DNA from: Armigeres subalbatus
Lineage: Eukaryota > Arthropoda > Insecta > Diptera > Culicidae
Length of the DNA stretch: 64,000 bases
Assembly: GCF_024139115.2 (NCBI RefSeq)
Contig: NC_085141.1
Coordinates: forward strand, 367,435,925 to 367,499,924
Reading direction: 5' to 3'
The notes below the pieces were generated by a model. That model searched no databases. It saw nothing but the letters and a program-made list of their open reading frames with translations, and had not been told where the DNA came from. Made by a program: the position numbers and the translations under genes. This document shows positions 57,114-64,000 of this stretch, piece after piece; the first letter of the stretch is position 1; each line of letters begins with the position of its first letter.

Positions 57114-60100
57114 ATGTATAAATTTAATTTAAATTGTACAGTTTCACCGGACAAGAAAAACTTTTGGAATATCAAAAAACTGATTTCATAACAAAGCAAT
57201 TATTTTCATTACGACGACGTACAAGGCGACAATGGACAAGGAGCTCAATTTTCGTTTGATATTTTGAGCATCAAAAAGTCAGAAGCCAGAAACCCAGAAA
57301 TGTAAAACAAACAAATATAAAACAAATTAAATACTTATTCGAAAAGTTGATTTGAATTTAGATCACTGTTTTTGTGATGGAGAACGAAATTAATTTCTAG
57401 ACCTAATAAACAGATAATTAGATATAGTCATACGAAACAACTGACACTGCTAAAAATGTGACGATTTGAAAAAAGAAATGGTGAGCATCGTCATGATATC
57501 TTACCCTCTCAAACATATTTCCGCATTGTCATGTGATAAGACAGATGGATTGAGTTAAATCGTCAAGCAAACCGAGCAGCATGAGGTAATAAAATACTCA
57601 GCTCTGTATTCGGTGTTTTATTCAGATTCTGGCTGTTTTTTTTGGTGATGTCCGGAATTTTTCATAAAGTACTAAAGCACTCATATTTTTTTAAAATCTT
57701 TAAACTTTTTCGGATTTTCTGGGGATCTTGTAAAAAAAACTTTTTTGTATTTACAAATTCTTAGAGAGTGTTCCATACGTCATAATTATGTTTATTTTTA
57801 ATACAAATGTGGAGCCGTATTTTCTTGAAACAGACGATGAAATAAACTTTCAAACGTTTTCAATTTTTTTTTGTATCAAGAATAATACAACTCTTAGTTT
57901 GTTCCATTAAGATATAATCTAGATTCGCTTTTATGATCGGAAAGTACTCCTACTCCTATTTCGCAAAAGATATTCCAATGTTCCGTGGAGGAAGATGACG
58001 TTGTTGGAATTTTAATCACCACAGTTGTTACCCTCCTTTGCAGTAACTTCTCGGGAAATTGTAGGACAACTTTTTCCAGCTCTTCAGCATTCGACCGTAC
58101 GCGACGAAATAGAAAGCTCCGATTCCTCACAATTATTACTGAAGTAGATTGTCATTCCTTCCCCAAAAAAATACCGAATGATGATATTTGACCAGGCGGT
58201 AGAAGTTGTTCCAATACTATTCCGGTCCGTGAAGTTTTCCGTTTTCCTTCTTTCAAGTGGCGCCACCAGCAGCAGCGCCGAAGAAATTGGAAAGTTTTCC
58301 TCCGCTCTTTAGGCTTGGCGAAGCATTGAATTTTCCTGGATAAACTTGTCGAAATTGGGAAACGCGATGACAGACGGACGATGGAAATCTGTGCGTGTCA
58401 CGGGAGGAAGCGGAATTGGTTCGACTGCTGCTACTGACTGGTTGAGCACTGGAGTGGAACATGTTTTGAATTATTGAAGAGTGAAAAGCAGCCCGGGGTA
58501 CCCTCTTGGCGAATCTTGAGTGAGAGTTTGGCAAAATGAGTTCTAATTCAATGCGACCGGGTTCGAGTATATTTGATATTGAATGCATAATATTTTTCAA
58601 ATTTCTGCCTTTTCTGATTTTGGATTACTTTAAATAGTTAGTCCTTTTCGGCGTATTTGGGCGACTAACATTAATTTTCCAAATGAAACGTTTATTATGT
58701 ACTTCAAGTTCAAGGAATCGAAGTCACAATCTGTGAATTACTTTTACATGGCTGAAGACTAATTCATGCACCAGCTCTATCCAAGGAGGGACGTAAGGCC
58801 TAAATCAAGTCCGTATCGATCGGACCCAGAAGGAAGGATTGTGGCGCAGACGTTCGTTTATTTGCTGACGTTTTGTCGATTTATTCTTGCCGTTCAAACA
58901 ACTTCTTAAATGGTTTGCAAATTTGTTTACACCGAGTGGTTATTTCGATTAGATTTGTTTGCACTCGCAGAGTCAAACGGATGTCGTGTTAAACTTGTTG
59001 AACCGGCGGCGACGATGAGATTAAGGTTGACTCATCACTCAAGGCTTCGAATGAAAGTGTTGACATTTTAGGATGAAATTTTCTCAAATTATTTGAAGCC
59101 TGTCCCATCTTTGCTAGATTCCCTTTTTTATATGGGACAAATATTGTAAGCTTATGATTGTGGGCAGGTAATTTGAAATGCAGAACAGTCTTATGAAAAC
59201 AAAAAAAAAACAAGAAGACAAGAAGAAATCCAAATTTAATCCATAATCGATAAATTTGTGACGTGAATATGATGAAAGTGACAGAAAGATCACGAGAAAT
59301 TGAAAATTTACAGCTTTTTATGCTTCGCCCAACTTTCAAACTCATTTAACTTGTGCAAAGTATTTTCTTCCTAAAGATATTTTTCACGTTCAAATGAAAG
59401 TCCCCCCTTTTTCAAACAAACCAGGACCAAAAACTTTATTTCGGCTCATAGTGGCAGCCAGAATACGATGGCATCGGCAGCAATTTATAGCCAATAAATA
59501 TTGCGGAATCAAAATCGGACTGTAAATCATTTGTTTGACTTTTTTCCCGTGCCGGTGACCATTTTTCTCTTTTTGGGATTTTCATTCACCCTCCGATCAG
59601 AACAAAAGGCAAAAAAATTGACGGGATTGAAAAACGATCATTTCAAGCAGAGGAGCTGGGGGTCGCACGTCGGGTAAAACTCATCATTTTTTTAGGCAAA
59701 TGTGTCACGCTTGAATCGGTTTCGGGGCCGCAACACATTCAGACACACAGAGTGGCACCGGTGAAGGTTTACGACTTTTTGTGAAGAACGGAAGAGGGCT
59801 CCAGCAGCGGATCATCCAGCAACAACGACGGCGTGTCTTGGCTCGGAGGAAGTGAATTTGTCGGTTTTTGGTGTTCTCTTTTTTATGGCGCAAACAGTTT
59901 CGGACGATGTGAAAAGGATAGTGCAGACTTGAATTTACTGTTGGAGCAAATAGCTTAAAATAATTAGTTGAAGTATATAAAAAATAGGTTTTGGTGATTT
60001 TTCCCTAGATTTTATCTTAAATTTAGTACTCCTATTGGGGAAACAATGAAACTGCAGCTCTTAAAGCGAAAACGTTCTTTTTTTCTGCCTTTGAGCTTGC

Positions 60101-61199
60101 ATTGCGATATAAAGGCCAGTATCTACAAGCTGCATTGTCCTTGACTCCCCTACTTTGATAGTGAAGTCAACCGCACGACAGTGCTGCACAGCTCACTAGG
60201 ATGGGTGTGGCAATGGGACGGCACAAAAACCAAAGCCTACCAGGTCGATTCCAGCAAATCCAGGAAGTGCTGATTGTGCGTTACTGTTGAAGAAGAACTG
60301 TATCTCCGACATGGTTCGGATTTTTTCTCTCTCTCTTCTGGAACGCGAGCCCACCGAAAAAGTAAAACGTCCCATCCCTCAGATGCCAACACAGATAGCG
60401 AACGAACGACTGCGGGTGAGCTTTGTCGAATGATTTACGGGCGATGGTGTCCCTTGCCCACCGAAAACAGAGAAACAGAGCATAAAAAAGACGCAGGCCC
60501 CGGAGTGAGGAGGTCAGCTCCGGAGGGACTTTCTGTAAGTGATAAAATGATTAATTTGCTGGCTCAGGACGAGGGACCTCTTTTTCACACTCGGGTCCAA
60601 CTCTGCTGACTGGATCCGATGGATTGGTATGGGCATGAGGGGTATACGGTATGAGATTTGTTCTTCCGGTCAGTGGCTAATCGCGGGATGTACTTCGAAG
60701 CTGACCATGCAGACTTGACATGAATAGTAATTCTCAAAAGACGATTTAGTACTATTTAAAACAGTTCCACCACATGATTGTCAAAATTCCCGCCCCGTTT
60801 TGAAATGCAACCTTCTAAAGCTTCAGAATATTACTTACGATTACCTCCCGTTCTTCAACAGATATTTCAAATAAATGACTCAAAGTTTGTTATTAATGCA
60901 ATTTTGTCCCAACACTGTTTTTAAGAAAAGCTTATATATGATCTACTTTTACTTAACCTTTTGCGACTCGCATGGTCCAGGATAGCTGACGCAGTCTCAC
61001 CCTTGTTGTGAACGACACGTGAGTTTTTTAATTGTGTTGTATGGTGTCCCAAGTCCCAAGACTTTGTCGCATAACTCTCATTTATCTGTGAAATCCATTC
61101 CATCCTAGAAATTTTGCACACACCTACTTATATATTCTGCGTTCTTAATATAAGTCCTAGTACAAGCTTTGGGCATATGTAAATTATACAAGGCAGAAA
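57114..61199. other. unrecognised sequence, probably intron or intergenic
   Basis: No gene recognised. 58240-58560 and 60190-60620 are GC-richer patches without known domains; a GCGGGTGAGCTTT at about 60412 resembles a donor, but no exon could be supported. CT-rich run TTTTTTCTCTCTCTCTTC at about 60322. Confidence 0.4.
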
Positions 61200-61214
61200 T
61201 ACAGTTGAATTGAA

Positions 61215-61385
61215 TTGATGAACCTCTACCATTTCGTCGAATGACATTTGGTCGAAAGGACATTAAGTTGAATGGATATTTGGTCGAATGGATATTCAGT
61301 CGAAAATATGTTTTAGTCCACTGGAGACGTAAGAAATTTGGTCGAATGATGTTTGGTCGAAAGGACATTTGGTCGAAGCAGCTTC
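61215..61385. repeat. TTTGGTCGAAxGGACA short degenerate repeats, cluster 1
   Basis: About nine copies of phrases such as CATTTGGTCGAAAGGACATT and GATATTTGGTCGAATGGATA, each about 16-20 bp and variably spelled. Frames here are not genes. Confidence 0.75.
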
Positions 61386-62884
61386 AAGAATAAAGAATCT
61401 TCGTACATTAGATCAAAAGACGTTTCGTTGAAAGAGCAAGAAACCCGAGCAGCACACATATGGTATAGGGGTTTCAAAAACTTGTATAAAACTGAATTCG
61501 GTCACATTTGAGTTGCAAACCAGATCGATCCGAATTGTACTGCTAGAGAAGGAACTTTAGTTCATAATAAGAAAGGATCATAAAGGAACTTTAGTCAATA
61601 ATAAAAGCCACATAATTATTGCTCCAATATTGACCAAAGAATGATAGATTTATAAAAATAATGAATAATAGAAAATAGTACATATTTTCGACAGGATATC
61701 ACACCGCCGCCGCCGGCAGTTTTTGGTACGCCGCCACAGCTGATATTTTTAACGGCGCACCGCCGCTGATCTTTAATATTCCACACGAATTCAAATTTGA
61801 AGCAATCCGCAGATTTTTTCGTGGAAATTTCGACGATTTGGTGCAGTTTCCCGAATGATATCCTCTCCATAGAATTTTCCGTGAAAATATCAATGATTTC
61901 CTATGTATATTTGTATATTTGGTATACAAAAAGCAGTGCTGCATTTTGAATTGAAGGCGTGCTACGAGTAGCCTGTTCGTTCTTGAAAACAGAACTTGAT
62001 CTCAGCAATCTTTGATCATCGTTCAGAATTTCAATTTAGCTCTTGAACTCTGCGTTCAGACCTTAAATTTGAACGCGTTCAAATACGCTGAAGTTGAAGT
62101 AGGTAAATTTTACTACAAGTAAAAATTTCAGTGAGGGCACACTGTAAGTGTATTATAGTAAAAATATTGTTTAACATTTCATGAGTGTTTGATAAGTTTC
62201 AAACATGGATGAACAGATAAGTAAAATGTCTAAAAATAACAACCATCGTCATGAATAGTGCGAAATGCTTCGTAGAATATTCTTCGAAAGAAATGTCGTT
62301 TTGACTCAAATCCCGAACATGATTAATATTCCAAACACTGGCGTTTTAGCGCCCTAAAACTAGAACTTTCATCAGTTTTCCTTACCGATGATCAATATTA
62401 CAAACAGATTCGAGTTCCTGTGGAGAGTGTTCGGAGTATGAATCATGTTCGAAATTTGAGTCAAAACGGTACTGCGGAATTGCGTACGTTCGTCTGTTAC
62501 CCTCAATGCATTTAAACGTGAAATTCACGTTTTTTAAATGTATCAAACTGTTTTTTTTTGTTTTGGAAATTTTGGAAATCAGTTCATAGTTAAGACATTT
62601 TTTACATACCCTTCCAATCTGATTAGACGTTTGAAATTAAATATAAATTAAAAATGAACAATCAATCCCTACAAAACCTTTATTGCGAAATAATGCAATT
62701 ATTGTAGATTTTGATGGAAAATATATTTAGGCGGCACCTTTACCCCATCGTGAATCTTTATTACCCAGCAGCGTGCGGTTGAACCAAATATTACGTTATT
62801 GTCTTCAAGGTCTGTTCAATGCGCGTTCTGTTCGTTAGCTCACAGGTTCTGTGCAATATTTTTGAAAGCAAACTGAACGCGTTC
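61386..62884. other. no recognisable gene
   Basis: Unique AT-rich sequence with a CCGCCGCCGCCGGC patch at about 61702 and related CGCCGCC fragments to 61765. No supported feature. Confidence 0.4.
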
Positions 62885-63335
62885 AAATGCCAAAATACCA
62901 AAAGCCAAAATGGTCGTTTGACAGAAAGGCTCATTAGCCGTCAAGTCCGTCGATTGAATTGGTCATTTTATCAAAAAGTCGTGTGGCCGAAAAGGTCATT
63001 TGGCTTACAATGCCATTTGGTCGAAATGATTGTTTTGCAGAAATGATATTTTTGGGCCAAATGCCCCTTTCTACCAAACGACCATTTCGACCCAACAACA
63101 TTTTCGGCCAACTAATCTATTTGGTCAAACAACATTTCCTCCCATATGACCTGTTAGGGCAATTGACTAGTTCGATCGAAAGTCTTTTTCGGCTGTATGT
63201 CACTTTCGACCTAACGACATTCACGGTCAAACCATTTCCGACCTAATAACTATTCACGACAAATGCTCAATTTGGCCTAATGGGATTCGGCTTCGACTTA
63301 ACGAGTTATTCGTCCAAGTGGCATTGGAACAAATG
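62885..63335. repeat. GGTCxTTTGGCCGAA short degenerate repeats, cluster 2
   Basis: About twenty phrases of the form GTGGCCGAAAAGGTCATTTG, CATTTGGTCGAAATGATTG, then the complementary form TACCAAACGACCATTTCGAC from about 63070 onward. The orientation of the phrase switches within the cluster. The same family is seen at 24955-25110 and 61215-61385. Confidence 0.75.
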
Positions 63336-63358
63336 GCTTATCTTTCTCTATATTTCTC

Positions 63359-63463
63359 ATGTTCTAGCAATCGCTAGAACAGGAAATGGACTTCAATGCC
63401 GTTTCCACTTTCAATCCTTTCAATCCAATCTTCAAATTGACATTCTAGCATAACCGCTAGAAT
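63359..63463. repeat. paired short hairpins
   Basis: GTTCTAGC-AATC-GCTAGAAC (about 63361-63380) and ATTCTAGC-ATAACC-GCTAGAAT (about 63441-63462) are two perfect 8-bp-stem hairpins with the same core TCTAGC/GCTAGA, about 60 bp apart. Confidence 0.6.
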
Positions 63464-64000
63464 TTGGAAAGGCTCATTTCCTATATCCAATTAGAATTCC
63501 ATCAATTGCTTTCTCCTATCACATTGGCAACTCGTTAACCAAGACGAACCTCTGTCCGTCAACCTCACCCGAAAATTCCAATAACATTCCGCATGAACTC
63601 GTGGCAAGTGCAGAGGTATATTCGGCTTGGCAGTGGGCGAGGGATTGCATCATCACTTCCTCCCCTTCCCTACATTGACTTGCATTCTGACGTGGCAGTC
63701 GCCAGTGTGACCTAACAAATGAGATCACCAGTACTTGTACATTGAAGATGAGTGTTAGTCGCAAGCAAACATCTATTGGTTCTCTGTGCAAGAACAGCAG
63801 ATCAGGTCATAATGGTATAGCAACTACGGGCACCCAGTCAACATTTTTATACTTATTGCTATTGATATAGGTCATCACATAAACATAAGATATTATGTAT
63901 ATAATGCACCGAATACCTACTAAAGTAGAACCCGTATACGTGCTAAATAACGACTTTCTCTACTTCTCATGAAGTTTTATACGACTCAGTGAATAATTGA
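63464..64000. other. no recognisable feature
   Basis: Unique sequence to the window end. A 90-codon minus frame at 63519-63791 has no known motif. Confidence 0.4.

Noticed and set aside
1..64000. Endogenous viral element
   Set aside because: I looked for viral polymerase, capsid or glycoprotein-like frames; the only polymerase-type sequences are LINE reverse transcriptases.

Overview
The window looks like insect nuclear DNA, most likely from a culicine (Aedes-type) mosquito. The reasons are two spliced exons of a syntrophin gene, Jockey and CR1/L2-type non-LTR retrotransposons, many small TA- or TTAA-flanked inverted-repeat elements, and large satellite blocks between AT-rich unique stretches. 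The species is an inference. I see no bacterial-type operons, tRNA, rRNA or CRISPR array.

Layout. 0.4-5.2 kb: the 3' part of a reverse transcriptase gene, split by a 4.35-kb DNA element with a 13-bp terminal inverted repeat and a GAACC target duplication. 5.5-7.0 kb: a long inverted repeat with a 194-bp MITE in one arm. 7.3-7.9 kb: a broken gag-like frame. 8.7 and 13.2 kb: two identical 220-bp segments. 10.2-12.3 kb: a satellite of about 60-bp half-units in dimers, with a 723-bp higher-order repeat. 15.7-20.3 kb: an A/T octamer satellite interrupted by a 533-bp MITE that recurs at 23.75 kb. 20.3-23.7 kb: unique sequence. 25.1-27.0 kb: two neighbouring elements with the same terminal motif, one carrying a fragment with a 60-bp intron-like segment. 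27.2 and 27.6 kb: a TTAA MITE and a hAT-type element with an 8-bp duplication. 29.8-32.5 kb: a decayed Jockey-type retrotransposon inserted in a repeat unit that is tandemly duplicated just downstream.

40.5-57.1 kb is dominated by a 23-bp hairpin-forming minisatellite in two arrays of the same orientation. A CR1/L2-type retrotransposon on the minus strand sits inside the first array. Between the arrays are the only convincing host coding sequences: two plus-strand syntrophin exons (51452-51866 and 52095-52329) encoding a low-complexity linker and a class I PDZ domain. A GGACGGAC-type minisatellite lies about 1.3 kb downstream. The arrays are therefore probably intronic or immediately gene-flanking. 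57.1-64 kb is mostly unrecognised intron or intergenic DNA with degenerate GGTCxxTTTGGCCGAA-type repeats.

No complete gene is contained here. The very long repetitive open frames in the 23-bp arrays arise because the repeat unit has no stop codon in any plus-strand frame; I do not call them genes.
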